64,000 bases of DNA from NCBI RefSeq assembly GCF_900108485.1, contig NZ_FNXF01000015.1, positions 1-64,000 on the forward strand, in the 5' to 3' direction. Origin of the DNA: Rheinheimera pacifica (GTDB lineage: Bacteria; Pseudomonadota; Gammaproteobacteria; Enterobacterales; Alteromonadaceae). Shown here one piece after another: positions 27,787 to 37,574 of this stretch (within the stretch, counting starts at the first letter, position 1; each line of letters starts with the position of its first letter). The notes beneath the pieces were generated by a model. The model was not told the origin of the DNA and ran no database searches. It saw only the letters and a program-made list of their open reading frames with translations. Made by a program: the position numbers and the translations under genes.

Positions 27787-28077
27787 CTATTTATCCAGCT
27801 TGCTTAACAGTAAATCCAGCTTGGCTTCAATGCGCGCCAGAGTTTGCGCCAGGGTGTTGTCTGAGCATTCAGTTGTGGCAAGCACTGGTGCGGGCTCCTG
27901 GCTTGGGGCGGTATCATCTAATATCGGGTTGTTCCGCCACTGCTGGTAGGCGGCAAATAACTGTTGTGGCGCGATACGCCCGGCTAAACGGGCACGAAAT
28001 AACGCCAGGCTGGGCGTTTTGCCTTCACGTTGCAGCTGGGCGGCAACTTGTTGTAACAGTTGTACGGGATCTGTCAT
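27787..28077 (-). CDS. Small hypothetical protein, putative DNA-binding start plus coiled coil
   Basis: 96 residues, not recognised with certainty. Residues 5-50 (KTPSLALFRARLAGRIAPQQLFAAYQQWR) resemble the N-terminal helix-turn-helix of KfrA-like proteins; the end (LAQTLARIEAKLDLLLSKL) is a short amphipathic coiled coil. A Pro/Thr/Ser linker joins them. Two bases upstream of the DUF2310 gene, so co-transcribed. Confidence 0.65.
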   Translation of the reverse strand: MTDPVQLLQQVAAQLQREGKTPSLALFRARLAGRIAPQQLFAAYQQWRNNPILDDTAPSQEPAPVLATTECSDNTLAQTLARIEAKLDLLLSKLDK

Positions 28078-28252
28078 GGCTTTTGCCTGTTTGACTAACT
28101 AATAGCGAAATTTACCACTAAGCGCCGACAGATAGTAGCGGTAATTTTATAAGTGTATGTTTTATATTGTTTTAATCTGTGGCATGGCATTTGCTGGGAT
28201 AATTACAGGCCGCTGCTGCGGCTGATTATTAAAACAACACAGGAAAATCATT

Positions 28253-28612
28253 ATGTTAGCAAAAGTATTTGTGGCCGCGGCCTTGGCAGTTACCTTATCA
28301 GGATGTGTGATTGCAGTGGGAGGCAAGCACGAGTTGAATGATGATAGCAGTTGGAAGAAAACCCAGCAGTATAATCAGGAACAGATTAACCGGCTGGCCC
28401 TGAATACTAGCGCAGAAGACGTACGCACTTTATTGGGGACGCCCGATTTTACTGAGTCGTTTAATAAAGACGGTGAAACGGTGCAAGTACTGTTTTATCG
28501 CACTCATCATGTAAAAAGTGATGGTAAAACCACTAAAGATGAATGCACGCCGCTTATTTTTAAGCAAAACAAACTCAGTGGCTGGGGCGACAAAGCCTAT
28601 CAGTATCTGTAA
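28253..28612 (+). CDS. DUF3192 family lipoprotein
   Basis: 119 residues with a lipoprotein signal (AALAVTLSGC; lipid Cys about 18). The mature part matches DUF3192: LNTSAEDVRTLLGTPDFTESF, VQVLFYRTHHVKSDGKTTKDECTPLIF, LSGWGDKAY. BamE/SmpA-like fold suspected. Paralogue of the membrane-anchored protein at 20909-21334. Own promoter; a ribosome site (ACAGGAAA) precedes the ATG. Confidence 0.85.
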   Translation: MLAKVFVAAALAVTLSGCVIAVGGKHELNDDSSWKKTQQYNQEQINRLALNTSAEDVRTLLGTPDFTESFNKDGETVQVLFYRTHHVKSDGKTTKDECTPLIFKQNKLSGWGDKAYQYL

Positions 28613-28648
28613 CGCGTGCCCCGGCGGCCTCACCCGCCGGGTATAGCG

Positions 28649-29167
28649 TTAGCTTAGTGTAATTTCCTGCAGGTGATTTTGCACATGCAGGTAATGCGCA
28701 CTGTAATATTGTGCTTTGGTCAAATTGCCATAAGCAAAATGCGGCGCTAAATCGCCTTGCCAGGCAATAAACAATTCAATTTCGGTTACCAGTTCGGCCA
28801 GTGCTACGTCGTTAGGTACGGCATCTACCAATTTGGGCGCGCCGGGAATAGGCTCATCCAGTGGATGCGACATGGTGCCGCTGGCTGAGAATACATTTAA
28901 TGCAGCCGCGCCTGCAGTGTACTGAAACAAAGCTGATTTTGCCTGCGGGTAGCCAAGGCGAGAGTAGCGGATACTTTGTGCCAGATGCTGAAACACTTGG
29001 CTGACACTCCAGTTGCCATGGCTGGTCAGTTTAGCTGCCGGTAAACGTTTTAATTGCGCCAGCAGTTCATCCAGCGGGTAGTGCCGTGCCATAGCCACCA
29101 CTTTAGTGCCAAATGCCGCTGCCAGCGGTGCGCCAACGGCGGTTAAAAGAAATTTGCGTCGGTTCAT
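28649..29167 (-). CDS. Tat-exported DUF1569 (DinB-like) protein
   Basis: 172 residues from the ATG at 29167, which puts the twin-arginine motif NRRKFLLTAVGAPLAAAFG at the N-terminus; an upstream in-frame start would bury it. The mature part is a four-helix DinB-like bundle of DUF1569: LDELLAQLKRLP, GNWSVSQVFQHLAQSIRYS and the C-terminal HYLHVQNHLQEI. His residues at the usual DinB metal positions (QHLAQS, HYLHVQNH) suggest metal binding. Tat export fits a cofactor- or metal-loaded protein. Substrate unknown. Confidence 0.78.
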   Translation of the reverse strand: MNRRKFLLTAVGAPLAAAFGTKVVAMARHYPLDELLAQLKRLPAAKLTSHGNWSVSQVFQHLAQSIRYSRLGYPQAKSALFQYTAGAAALNVFSASGTMSHPLDEPIPGAPKLVDAVPNDVALAELVTEIELFIAWQGDLAPHFAYGNLTKAQYYSAHYLHVQNHLQEITLS

Positions 29168-29332
29168 CTGGTAATCCGTATTGCCTGCAGCATTGCGTAG
29201 CGAGTGCAGTTGAGTAAGCATGCAGTAACGCTACCTTTTTTGTACTTTTTTCGCTATAAAAACGACGGAATTATTATGCATATCCCACGGATTTGCTTTT
29301 ACAAGCGCCGGGCGATTGGCTAACATCTGGCC

Positions 29333-29986
29333 ATGATTGATGCCGTTAGCAACCAACCCCACTTCTGGCAGGTGTCCAGAGACAACCAGACTTATACTGA
29401 GCTGTGTAACGCTTTGTATGAGCGTGAACTGCTGCGCTTATCGCAGCTTAGCACTGAGCAGTTGTTGCGCCTGCCCAATCGTTTAGCCAGCCTGCCATTT
29501 TATATCCGCCGGGCCGCCAGCAATATATTGCAACAAAATACCACGCTGCAGTTAGACAGCCAGAATGCGTCCTGGTATCACAAACAGGCAGCAAATTGCC
29601 CGGCACGTAAACAACAGGCCGATCCTATCGACGCGTTCTATAGCAAATATGCTAAACCCGGTTTGATAGTGCCGGTGTACATAACTCAACTGACACACGA
29701 GCAGATAGTGCTTGATAGCGTAGATGAAGTCGATTTTATTGAACAACGTTTACACTGCAATGAACATGGGTGGTTTAGTTTTTCCGGCACACCGCTGGCG
29801 CAGGAAAACAGTGATAAATTTGTCTTAAAACCCGCCAAGGCCATTATGACAGCGGCTTGCTGTGGCCATCAGTGGTTAAATGGTGACAAAAAGCCGCCAC
29901 GTTTGCTTAGCCTGCGCGAACTGTTACTGGCCAGCCGGTTAAACTGGCAAAATTTTGCCAAACCTTTACCGGCAATGTTAGCCTGA
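29333..29986 (+). CDS. Conserved hypothetical protein
   Basis: 217 residues, soluble, no signal peptide. Not recognised. Features seen: helical first third (YERELLRLSQLSTEQLLRLPNRL), a central beta-rich part and a late Cys/His pair (TAACCGHQW). The gene lies upstream of ftsB on the same strand but 73 bases away, so it need not belong to that operon. Confidence 0.65.
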   Translation: MIDAVSNQPHFWQVSRDNQTYTELCNALYERELLRLSQLSTEQLLRLPNRLASLPFYIRRAASNILQQNTTLQLDSQNASWYHKQAANCPARKQQADPIDAFYSKYAKPGLIVPVYITQLTHEQIVLDSVDEVDFIEQRLHCNEHGWFSFSGTPLAQENSDKFVLKPAKAIMTAACCGHQWLNGDKKPPRLLSLRELLLASRLNWQNFAKPLPAMLA

Positions 29987-30059
29987 TGTTGGTATTCCTG
30001 CTTTGCAATCGGGGGCAGAGGCTTCATAATGGCCGCAGTCTGTTTAATGAAGCTGTATT

Positions 30060-30359
30060 ATGCGAATACTCACTTTACTGCTGGTAATTGTGCTGGGCTT
30101 GCTGCAATACCGTTTGTGGTTGGGCCAGCACAGTATTGCCGATTACATTCGTTTGCAAGAAGAGCTGCGTACCCAGCAAGCCAGTAATCTGGAGCTGGAA
30201 AAGCGTAACCGTTTATTAAAAGCCGACGTTACCGACTTGCAGCAGGGGCTGGAAGCGATTGAAGAGCGCGCCCGCAATGAGTTGGGCCTAATTAAGCAAG
30301 ACGAAGTATTCTTCCGTTTATTCAGCCAGGCAGAGCCGGGTAAAACATTTAATGACTAA
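30060..30359 (+). CDS. ftsB: Cell division protein FtsB
   Basis: Bitopic divisome protein that forms the FtsQBL complex. 99 residues: short cytoplasmic start, membrane helix (about 3-18, ILTLLLVIVLGLLQYRLW), periplasmic leucine-zipper coiled coil (about 28-70) and the conserved ARNELGLIKQDEVFFRL end that contacts FtsQ. Overlaps ispD by 8 bases, the common gammaproteobacterial order. Confidence 0.95.
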   Translation: MRILTLLLVIVLGLLQYRLWLGQHSIADYIRLQEELRTQQASNLELEKRNRLLKADVTDLQQGLEAIEERARNELGLIKQDEVFFRLFSQAEPGKTFND

Positions 30360-31044
30360 CCTTAATTATCCCGCCATTGCCGCCATAGTGCCCGCTGCGG
30401 GCGTTGGCAAACGCATGCAGGCAGATCGGCCCAAGCAATATCTGGTTTTGCACGGTAAAACTATTTTGGAACACAGTGTTGCCAGATTGCAGTCGGTTGC
30501 TGGTGTTGAGCAAATCTGGCTGGCGCTGGCAGCAGATGACCCCTATTTTGATGCTACCGCGTTAAGCCACAGTAATGTTATCCGGGTTAAAGGTGGCGAT
30601 GAGCGTATGCATTCTGTGCTCAGTGCGCTGAATTTTGTTGATGAACATCAGTACCCCTGGGTGCTGGTACACGATGCGGCCCGGCCGTTGGTACGTCAAA
30701 CGGATATTGAGCTGCTTATTCAGCGTTGTTTAGCCAGGGGAGAGGGCGGCATTTTGGCCTGCCGTGTGCGCGATACGATGAAACGCGGCGAATTAATGGT
30801 GGCAGAAACGGTAAGCCGCGAACATTTATGGCATGCACTGACACCGCAGTTTTTTCCTACCGCGTTATTAAAAGCTGCTTTGCATGACGCCATTAGTGCC
30901 GGGGTACACATTACTGACGAAGCTTCCGCCATGGAATGGGCTGGCCACAGTGTGCTGCTGGTTGAAGGCCACAGCGACAATATTAAAATTACCCAGCCAG
31001 CCGATTTAGCCCTGGCTGCGTTTTATCTGGAGCAAAGTAGTTAA
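30352..31044 (+). CDS. ispD: 2-C-methyl-D-erythritol 4-phosphate cytidylyltransferase
   Basis: MEP isoprenoid pathway enzyme: MEP plus CTP gives CDP-ME. 230 residues. The nucleotide loop is [19 protein letters not shown] (about 11-29); [25 protein letters not shown] and the C-terminal [10 protein letters not shown] and [11 protein letters not shown] motifs are present. Shares its stop region with the ispF start (1-base overlap). Confidence 0.97.
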   Translation: MTNLNYPAIAAIVPAAGVGKRMQADRPKQYLVLHGKTILEHSVARLQSVAGVEQIWLALAADDPYFDATALSHSNVIRVKGGDERMHSVLSALNFVDEHQYPWVLVHDAARPLVRQTDIELLIQRCLARGEGGILACRVRDTMKRGELMVAETVSREHLWHALTPQFFPTALLKAALHDAISAGVHITDEASAMEWAGHSVLLVEGHSDNIKITQPADLALAAFYLEQSS

Positions 31045-31523
31045 TGAATATGCGTATTGGTCACGGCTTTGATGTACACGCCTTTGGTGGCGAAGGCCCG
31101 GTAACGCTGGGCGGCGTTAAAATTGAATATACGCAGGGCCTGCTGGCACATTCTGATGGTGATGTAGTGTTACATGCGTTATCTGATGCTTTACTTGGCG
31201 CAGTAGCGCTTGGCGATATTGGCCATCATTTTCCTGATACGGACGCTGCCTTTAAAGGTATAGATAGCCGGATATTACTGCGTAAAGTGTTTGCTGATGT
31301 CAGTGCGGCCGGTTATAAAATCGGTAATCTGGATATCACTATTATGGCGCAAGCGCCTAAAATGGCGCCGCATATTAATGCCATGCGCCAGTGTATTGCC
31401 GATGATTTAGCCTGCCAGTTGTCACAGGTAAATGTAAAAGCCACTACCACCGAAAAGCTGGGCTTTGTTGGCCGTAAAGAGGGTATAGCGGCAGAGGCCG
31501 TGGTACTGCTGGTTGGCGTATGA
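31044..31523 (+). CDS. ispF: 2-C-methyl-D-erythritol 2,4-cyclodiphosphate synthase
   Basis: Cyclises CDP-ME 2-phosphate in the MEP pathway. 159 residues, the usual size. Zinc-site residues lie in [10 protein letters not shown]; the signature [20 protein letters not shown] and [10 protein letters not shown] follow, then the CDP-binding [19 protein letters not shown]. Overlaps truD by 4 bases (ATGA). Confidence 0.97.
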   Translation: MNMRIGHGFDVHAFGGEGPVTLGGVKIEYTQGLLAHSDGDVVLHALSDALLGAVALGDIGHHFPDTDAAFKGIDSRILLRKVFADVSAAGYKIGNLDITIMAQAPKMAPHINAMRQCIADDLACQLSQVNVKATTTEKLGFVGRKEGIAAEAVVLLVGV

Positions 31524-32563
31524 CAACTGTACAACCATTAAGTTATCTGTACGGCGAGCCCGCAGCTACTGCGCTATTACGCCAGCACAGTAATGACTTT
31601 ATTGTTGAAGAGCAGCTTAATTTCAGCCCCAGCGGTGCCGGTGAACATATTTTGCTGTATATCGAAAAAACCGGCCAAAATACTCAATATGTGGCTAAAC
31701 AATTGGCAGAGCTTACCGGCTTGCGTGCCCGCGATATCAGTTATGCCGGTTTAAAAGACCGCCATGCGGTTACCCGGCAGTGGTTTTGTTTTAAATGGCC
31801 AATTAAGCAATCGCTGGACTGGCAAAGCTGGCAGCTTGAGGGCTGCACTGTGCTGGATGTGCAGCGCCACTACCGCAAACTGCGGTTAGGTGCACTTAAA
31901 GCTAATCTGTTTCAGATTTGCTTGCGTCAGGTGTCAGATATTGCTGATGTGCTAAAGCGTGCCACTTTACTCGGCCAGGGCGTGCCGAATTATTATGGTG
32001 AGCAGCGTTTTGGTATTAACGGTGGCAATCTGGCGTTAGCGCAGCAGCTGTTTAATGGCCAGAGTATTACTGATCGTAAACTGCGGGGCCTGGCATTATC
32101 CGCTGCCCGCTCTTATGTGTTTAATCAGCAGGTTAGTGCCCGCATTAGTGCGGGGTTATTTAATACCGTACAACATGGTGATGTGCTGCAGCTAAATGGC
32201 TCTGGCTCGGTGTTTCGGGCGCCAGAGGCTGATGCTACTTTGCAGCAGCGTCTGCAACAGCAGGACTTGCATATTACCGCGGTGCTGGCGGGCATTGGTG
32301 AGCCAATGGTCAGTGGTGCCGCAGCAGAATTTGAGCAGCAGGTGCTTGCGCAGCACAGCGATCTGGTGCAGGGGCTGGAAGATTATCGTTTAAAAGCCGA
32401 ACGGCGGGCGATACGGCTGCTGCCGCAGCAATTTACCGTGCAACAGCAAGGTAATGATTTAACGGTAAGCTTTGCATTACCGGCAGGTTGTTTTGCTACC
32501 AGTGTGCTCAGAGAGCTGCTGAAGTACCAGGATTGCGGCCGTAAAACCGTTGATATGGAGTAG
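31520..32563 (+). CDS. truD: tRNA pseudouridine-13 synthase
   Basis: Converts U13 in tRNA-Glu to pseudouridine. 347 residues. Catalytic Asp is residue 80 in [14 protein letters not shown]; the FxxxN-type RNA contact [12 protein letters not shown] follows at about 154, then the TruD-specific inserted domain. The end [12 protein letters not shown] fits the family's C-terminus. Stop lies 4 bases before surE. Confidence 0.95.
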   Translation: MTTVQPLSYLYGEPAATALLRQHSNDFIVEEQLNFSPSGAGEHILLYIEKTGQNTQYVAKQLAELTGLRARDISYAGLKDRHAVTRQWFCFKWPIKQSLDWQSWQLEGCTVLDVQRHYRKLRLGALKANLFQICLRQVSDIADVLKRATLLGQGVPNYYGEQRFGINGGNLALAQQLFNGQSITDRKLRGLALSAARSYVFNQQVSARISAGLFNTVQHGDVLQLNGSGSVFRAPEADATLQQRLQQQDLHITAVLAGIGEPMVSGAAAEFEQQVLAQHSDLVQGLEDYRLKAERRAIRLLPQQFTVQQQGNDLTVSFALPAGCFATSVLRELLKYQDCGRKTVDME

Positions 32564-32567
32564 CCAA

Positions 32568-33320
32568 ATGCGAATTTTATTAAGTAACGATGATGGTGTG
32601 CATGCCAAAGGAATGCAGGTGTTGCAACAGGCATTAAGCCAGATTGCTGAAGTGACGACTGTCGGGCCTGATCGTAACTGTAGTGGTGCCAGTAATTCAT
32701 TAACGCTGATAAACCCGTTACGGGTACAGCAAATGGAAAATGGCTTTTTATCGGTAAATGGCACACCGACAGACTGTGTGCATTTAGCCATCAGCCAGTT
32801 ATTGGATTTCACGCCGGATCTGGTAGTAGCGGGTATTAACCATGGTGCTAACCTGGGCGATGACGTGCTGTATTCAGGTACTGTTGCCGCTGCCACTGAA
32901 GGGCGGCATTTAGGATTACCCGCTATTGCGGTTTCGTTGGCCGGACGCGATGAGGAGCATTTTGCCACGGCTGCTTATGTTACTGTGCAGGTGATTAAAA
33001 AGCTGAAGTCTCACCCGTTACCTGCAGATCAGATTTTAAATATTAATGTACCGGCGGTATCAATAGAACAGTTAAAAGGCATTCAGGTTACCCGTCTGGG
33101 CCGGCGCCATAAAGCCGAAACCATGACCAGTGCTACCGATCCCTGGGGCAGAAAAATATACTGGTATGGCTCACTGGGGCCGGAACTGGATGCTGGTGAG
33201 GGCACTGATTTTTATGCCATAGCCAATGGTTATGCGTCTGTAACACCACTGCAAATTGATATGTCGGCCTATAAAAGTATGGATACCTTACGACAGTGGT
33301 TAGAGGGGATTAGCTTGTAA
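32568..33320 (+). CDS. surE: 5'/3'-nucleotidase SurE
   Basis: Metal-dependent survival-protein nucleotidase. 250 residues from the ATG at 32568, preceded by a GGAG at 32557-32560 inside the truD end. Metal ligands sit in [12 protein letters not shown] (Asp8, Asp9), GASNSLT (Ser) and [17 protein letters not shown] (Asn). The surE-pcm pair follows the classical order; pcm begins 1 base after the stop. Confidence 0.96.
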   Translation: MRILLSNDDGVHAKGMQVLQQALSQIAEVTTVGPDRNCSGASNSLTLINPLRVQQMENGFLSVNGTPTDCVHLAISQLLDFTPDLVVAGINHGANLGDDVLYSGTVAAATEGRHLGLPAIAVSLAGRDEEHFATAAYVTVQVIKKLKSHPLPADQILNINVPAVSIEQLKGIQVTRLGRRHKAETMTSATDPWGRKIYWYGSLGPELDAGEGTDFYAIANGYASVTPLQIDMSAYKSMDTLRQWLEGISL

Positions 33321-33321
33321 T

Positions 33322-33960
33322 ATGGCAGTAGCAACGTCACGCAGCGCCGCGGTACTGGCGCAAAAACTTCAGGCTGAGGGTATCCGCAATCCGCAGGTTC
33401 TGGCGGCTATAGCGCACACACCACGCCATCAGTTTGTTGAGGCCGTGCTGGCACATAAGGCTTATGAAAATACCGCACTGCCAATTGGCCAGGGCCAGAC
33501 TATTTCTCAGCCTTATATTGTTGCCCGCATGACCGAATTATTATTGCAGGACAAAGCACCAGGTAAGGTATTAGAAATTGGTACCGGCTCAGGCTATCAA
33601 ACTGCAATACTGGCCAGGCTGTTTTCGCATGTATGCAGTGTTGAGCGGATTAAAGCGTTACAGTTTCAGGCGAAGCGGCGCTTACAGCAACTGGATTTAC
33701 ACAACGTATCGATGAAACATGGTGATGGCTGGCAGGGCTGGCCCAGTAAAGCGCCATTTGACAGTATTATTGTTACTGCGGCCCCGGTTGAAGTGCCTGT
33801 AGCCTTATTACAGCAACTTACTGAGGGCGGCCGGTTAGTGATCCCGGTGGGATTACACGATCAGGTTTTACGGGTATACCAGCGTAATGGCGATGATTTT
33901 AGCAGCACGGACATTGAAGCGGTGCGTTTTGTGCCTCTTGTGCCGGGCGCACTGGCCTGA
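33322..33960 (+). CDS. pcm: Protein-L-isoaspartate O-methyltransferase
   Basis: Repairs isoaspartyl residues in aged proteins using SAM. 212 residues, typical. The active-site loop [21 protein letters not shown] (about 50-70), the SAM motif [16 protein letters not shown] (about 83-98) and the [20 protein letters not shown] segments are present. Between surE and the DUF368 gene. Confidence 0.96.
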   Translation: MAVATSRSAAVLAQKLQAEGIRNPQVLAAIAHTPRHQFVEAVLAHKAYENTALPIGQGQTISQPYIVARMTELLLQDKAPGKVLEIGTGSGYQTAILARLFSHVCSVERIKALQFQAKRRLQQLDLHNVSMKHGDGWQGWPSKAPFDSIIVTAAPVEVPVALLQQLTEGGRLVIPVGLHDQVLRVYQRNGDDFSSTDIEAVRFVPLVPGALA

Positions 33961-33973
33961 TTAAGGAAAACTC

Positions 33974-34876
33974 ATGCAATATATTCAGTGGATTATAAAA
34001 GGGCTGGCAATGGGGGCTGCTGATGTGGTGCCGGGTGTGTCAGGCGGTACTTTGGCTTTTATTCTGGGGGTTTATGAGCGTTTGCTGGCCGCCATTAGTA
34101 ACTGCAATGTGCAGGCATTGCGTTTGCTTGGCCGTGGCAGAGTTGCCGCGCTGTGGCAGCATATTGATGGGACATTTTTACTCTGCTTGTTTGGCGGCAT
34201 CTTTATCAGCATTTTTTCTCTGGCCGGCGTTATTAGCTATTTTCTTGAATATCGGCCCATTCCGTTATGGGCGCTGTTTAATGGCCTGATCCTGGCAGCA
34301 TTACCCACGTTAATAAAAAGCCTGCGCTGGAGCTTACTACGGGCCGGGTTGTGTGTGCTGGGTGTGGCTTTTGCTGTATCAGTTGGTATGCTGGCACCAC
34401 ATGAACTTAACCCCGCCCCCTGGTTGTTCTTTATTGCCGGTGCGATAGCAATATGTGCGATGATACTGCCGGGTATATCCGGCAGTTTTATCTTGCTGAT
34501 TTTAGGCATGTACGCTCCGGTATTGCTGGCGGTAACGGAACTACAATTTGGTGTACTGGCGCTGTTTCTGGCCGGCTGTATTTTTGGTTTACTGAGTTTT
34601 TCCCGTTTACTAAACTGGCTGTTGCAGCATTACCATGATGCTACGCTGGCGCTGTTAATTGGTGTGGTGATCGGCGCCTTTTACCGTATTTGGCCCTGGC
34701 AGGCAGAGCAGAAAATGTATCTGCCATGGCAGTATGCCAGGCAGGTAGGTGATGCAGATATCGGTATGGCATTAGTATGCCTGGTTGCTGGCGTAGGGAT
34801 TATGTTAATGCTGTTAAATCTGGAAAAATGGTTTACTCTGCCTGCTACGGCGGAAAATGCGACGACGAAAGACTAA
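33974..34876 (+). CDS. DUF368 polyprenyl-phosphate transporter
   Basis: 300-residue polytopic inner-membrane protein with about eight hydrophobic helices. Signature ends of the two inverted halves are seen: KGLAMGAADVVPGVSGGTLAFILGVYERLL (positions 10-39) and AICAMILPGISGSFILLILGMYAPVL (about 157-182), both with PGxSGG/S. DUF368 proteins have been identified as undecaprenyl-phosphate flippases (PopT-type) that recycle the cell-envelope lipid carrier. Inserted between pcm and nlpD, where E. coli has none. Its 3' end carries the ribosome site of nlpD. Confidence 0.9.
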   Translation: MQYIQWIIKGLAMGAADVVPGVSGGTLAFILGVYERLLAAISNCNVQALRLLGRGRVAALWQHIDGTFLLCLFGGIFISIFSLAGVISYFLEYRPIPLWALFNGLILAALPTLIKSLRWSLLRAGLCVLGVAFAVSVGMLAPHELNPAPWLFFIAGAIAICAMILPGISGSFILLILGMYAPVLLAVTELQFGVLALFLAGCIFGLLSFSRLLNWLLQHYHDATLALLIGVVIGAFYRIWPWQAEQKMYLPWQYARQVGDADIGMALVCLVAGVGIMLMLLNLEKWFTLPATAENATTKD

Positions 34877-34887
34877 AGGAGGTTTTT

Positions 34888-35817
34888 ATTCGTTGTACTA
34901 GCCACAGCTACCTGTATTACGCAACAGCACGTCCGGTCAGACTTTTGGCGCGTGCTTTCAGTCTGTGGTTAATATTGCTGGCAACGGTGTTAAGCGGTTG
35001 TTCTTCCCGTTCAACACCAGCACCGGTCAGTACACTGGAGCTGCGGGAAAATTTCTATCAGCAGCGTAACCGTGGTTCTTTATCTGCCAGCAGCTATACC
35101 GTGCAGCGCGGCGACACCCTCTATTCTATTGCTTTTCGTGCTGGTAAAGATGTGCGTGAACTGGCACGGCTGAATGCTATTGCCAGCCCTTATACTATTT
35201 ACCCCGGACAGCAGCTTAAGCTAACCGGCGTGCCCCCACGGCAAATGGCTAAACCGGCAGCGAAGCCAGTGGCGACTAAACCCGTAACAAGTACCGCACA
35301 AAATACAAATAAGAATGATTCAAGCCAAGCAAAATCAAATAGTTCGGTAAAACCGGCTAAACCTGTTGCACCGAAAAATCAAACGGGTTATGTTCAGACC
35401 CATACAGCGCCGGAAAAAAAGGCGCAAAATCCTACCCTAACTGGGAACGTGGTGCAATGGCAGTGGCCGGTAAAAGGTAAAATAATTTCCGGTTTCTCGC
35501 ATCAGCAACAGGGAAATAAAGGGGTTGATATTGCCGGGCGCGAAGGTGACAGAATAAATGCAGCGGCCAGCGGACAAGTAGTTTATGCCGGCAACGCGTT
35601 AAGAGGTTATGGTAATTTAATTATTATCAAGCACAATGACGATTACTTAAGTGCTTACGCGCATAACCGCAAGCTGCTGGTAACAGAAAGACAAATGGTT
35701 ACTGCTGGACAGCAGATAGCCGAAATGGGCAGTACTGACGCTACCGATCCACGTTTGCACTTTGAGATCCGCTTTCGTGGCACCTCGGTAGACCCATTAA
35801 AATATTTACCAAAATAA
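34888..35817 (+). CDS. nlpD: NlpD murein hydrolase activator lipoprotein
   Basis: Activates AmiC at the division septum. 309 residues: signal with lipobox TVLSGC (lipid Cys about 38), LysM domain YTVQRGDTLYSIAFRAG to YPGQQLKL (about 70-115), Lys/Pro/Ala linker, and an M23/LytM domain (about 195-305) without the full zinc-ligand set (GNKGVDIAG; RLHFEIR), as in NlpD activators. The start is inferred: no ATG, GTG or TTG with a ribosome site precedes the signal, but AAAGGAGG (34875-34882) sits 5 bases before an in-frame ATT. A TTG about 19 codons before the lipid Cys is the alternative. Confidence 0.87.
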   Translation: MRCTSHSYLYYATARPVRLLARAFSLWLILLATVLSGCSSRSTPAPVSTLELRENFYQQRNRGSLSASSYTVQRGDTLYSIAFRAGKDVRELARLNAIASPYTIYPGQQLKLTGVPPRQMAKPAAKPVATKPVTSTAQNTNKNDSSQAKSNSSVKPAKPVAPKNQTGYVQTHTAPEKKAQNPTLTGNVVQWQWPVKGKIISGFSHQQQGNKGVDIAGREGDRINAAASGQVVYAGNALRGYGNLIIIKHNDDYLSAYAHNRKLLVTERQMVTAGQQIAEMGSTDATDPRLHFEIRFRGTSVDPLKYLPK

Positions 35818-35901
35818 TAAGATCAAAAGCACAAGTAATATCAGGAATGCATACGATACGCCTTAGTTGGCTCCTGACCCTGTAGACGTGGGAGAAAGGA
35901 T

Positions 35902-36894
35902 ATGGGACAAAAGAGTGACGATGACGTTTTAGATTTTAAAGAAGATGAACTGATAGACGATGCTACGTTGCTGGAAGACGATGCAGAGCCGGATGTGGCC
36001 GATTTAACGGCTGAAGAAAGTGTGACTGAAGATGTTTTTGCCCGTGATGACAGCCATAAAACTATGGATGCAACACAAATTTATCTGGGTGAAATAGGGT
36101 TTTCGCCATTATTGTCTGCTGAAGAAGAGGTGTATTTTTCCCGTTTGGCATTAAAGGGCGATCAGGCAGCACGTAAACGTATGATAGAAAGCAATTTACG
36201 CTTAGTCGTTAAAATTGCCCGACGCTATATTAACCGTGGTTTAGCGTTACTGGATTTAATCGAAGAAGGTAACCTTGGCCTGATCCGCGCGGTGGAGAAA
36301 TTTGATCCTGAACGCGGTTTTCGCTTTTCGACCTATGCCACCTGGTGGATCCGCCAGACCATAGAACGTGCCATTATGAACCAAACCCGCACCATCCGCC
36401 TGCCCATTCATGTCGTGAAAGAGCTGAATATATATCTGCGTGCTGCGCGGGAATTGTCACAAAAGCTGGATCACGAACCGACACCGGAAGAAATTGCCAG
36501 TGCGCTGGACAGGCCGGTGGAAGAAGTGCGCAAAATGCTGAAGTTAAATGAAAAAATAACCTCGGTAGATACGCCGGTAGCAGGCTCATCAGAAAAGCAG
36601 TTGCTTGATGTTATTGCTGATGAAAAAGAGCTGGGGCCGGAAACTGAGCTGCAGGATGAAGATATCCGCCAGCACTTAGTGGTATGGCTAAATGAGCTGA
36701 ATCCAAAACAGCGTGAAGTACTGGCACGGCGTTTTGGTTTGCTTGGCTATGAACCTTCGACACTGGAAGATGTTGGCCATGAAATTGGTTTAACCCGGGA
36801 GCGGGTGCGGCAAATTCAGGTTGAAGCACTGCGGCGTTTACGTGAAATTGTGACCCATCAGGGACTAAACATAGAGACCCTGTTTCAGGATTGA
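35902..36894 (+). CDS. rpoS: RNA polymerase sigma factor RpoS (sigma-38)
   Basis: General stress and stationary-phase sigma factor. 330 residues. An acidic N-terminal extension (1-50) is followed by region 1.2 ([17 protein letters not shown]), region 2 ([50 protein letters not shown]), region 3 ([22 protein letters not shown]) and region 4 helix-turn-helix ([28 protein letters not shown]). Gene follows nlpD by 84 bases; in relatives the main rpoS promoter lies within nlpD. Confidence 0.97.
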   Translation: MGQKSDDDVLDFKEDELIDDATLLEDDAEPDVADLTAEESVTEDVFARDDSHKTMDATQIYLGEIGFSPLLSAEEEVYFSRLALKGDQAARKRMIESNLRLVVKIARRYINRGLALLDLIEEGNLGLIRAVEKFDPERGFRFSTYATWWIRQTIERAIMNQTRTIRLPIHVVKELNIYLRAARELSQKLDHEPTPEEIASALDRPVEEVRKMLKLNEKITSVDTPVAGSSEKQLLDVIADEKELGPETELQDEDIRQHLVVWLNELNPKQREVLARRFGLLGYEPSTLEDVGHEIGLTRERVRQIQVEALRRLREIVTHQGLNIETLFQD

Positions 36895-36920
36895 GCCATG
36901 CTAAAACCTGATTAAAACCA

Positions 36921-36950
36921 AACAAGGCGCTATCTGGCGCCTTGTTGTTT
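36921..36950. terminator. Terminator shared by convergent rpoS and gntR genes
   Basis: AACAAGGCGC / GCGCCTTGTT perfect 10-bp stem with TATCTG loop, followed by GTTTTTG on the plus strand. It overlaps the stop codon of the minus-strand regulator gene. Confidence 0.75.
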
Positions 36951-37574
36951 TTGTAGCAACTGCACCAGCAGATTACCGGCCTCGGTAATATGGCTTACAA
37001 GCAATTTCCCGGCCTGCTCTGTGTCGCCCTGGCGCAATAAACTGAGTAATTCTGCATGTTCAGCGGCACTGGTATCGGCATAGGCCAAGGCTTGCTCCTG
37101 ATACCCCAGATAGCGTGATACCTGCTGATGCAGTTGGTCCAGCAAGCGCAGTAAATGTGGCTTAGCGCAGCTTTGATACAATATACGGTGGAACTGCCAG
37201 TTTAATTCTCCGCGCTGATAAGGCGCCAGATGTTTATGCGCCGCAATATGGCCCAGTAAGTCTTCAGCCTGGCCAAGTTGGCTGAAACTCATATTGGCTG
37301 CGGCCAATTGCAGTGCCAGCGGCTCCAATTGTAAACGCAACAAACACAGCTCTTGTGCTTCAGTAACGCTAAAACCCGGCACCTGCATACCGGCTTTGCC
37401 ATGCGGCTCCAGCCAGCCGTCACTCAATAACGCCTGTTGCACATCGCGTACCACTATACGGCTTACACCATAATGTTCTGCCAGTTGTTGCTGGGTAAGT
37501 ACGGTACCCGGTGGCCAGTGCTGCAGCTGAATATGCTGTTTTAGCTGGTTGTAAAGCTGTTGCTTTTTCAGCAT
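36930..37574 (-). CDS. GntR-family (FCD) transcriptional regulator
   Basis: 214 residues: winged helix at 5-65 (PPGTVLTQQQLAEHYGVSRIVVRDVQQALLSDGWL) and an all-helical FCD ligand domain (about 75-205) with metal-site His/Asp-type residues (NWQFHRILYQ, SAAEHAELLSLLRQGD). The start codon overlaps the last base of benE, so it is the second gene of a benE-gntR operon and probably its autorepressor, acting on the TATAC palindromes upstream of benE. Confidence 0.88.
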   Translation of the reverse strand: MLKKQQLYNQLKQHIQLQHWPPGTVLTQQQLAEHYGVSRIVVRDVQQALLSDGWLEPHGKAGMQVPGFSVTEAQELCLLRLQLEPLALQLAAANMSFSQLGQAEDLLGHIAAHKHLAPYQRGELNWQFHRILYQSCAKPHLLRLLDQLHQQVSRYLGYQEQALAYADTSAAEHAELLSLLRQGDTEQAGKLLVSHITEAGNLLVQLLQKQQGAR

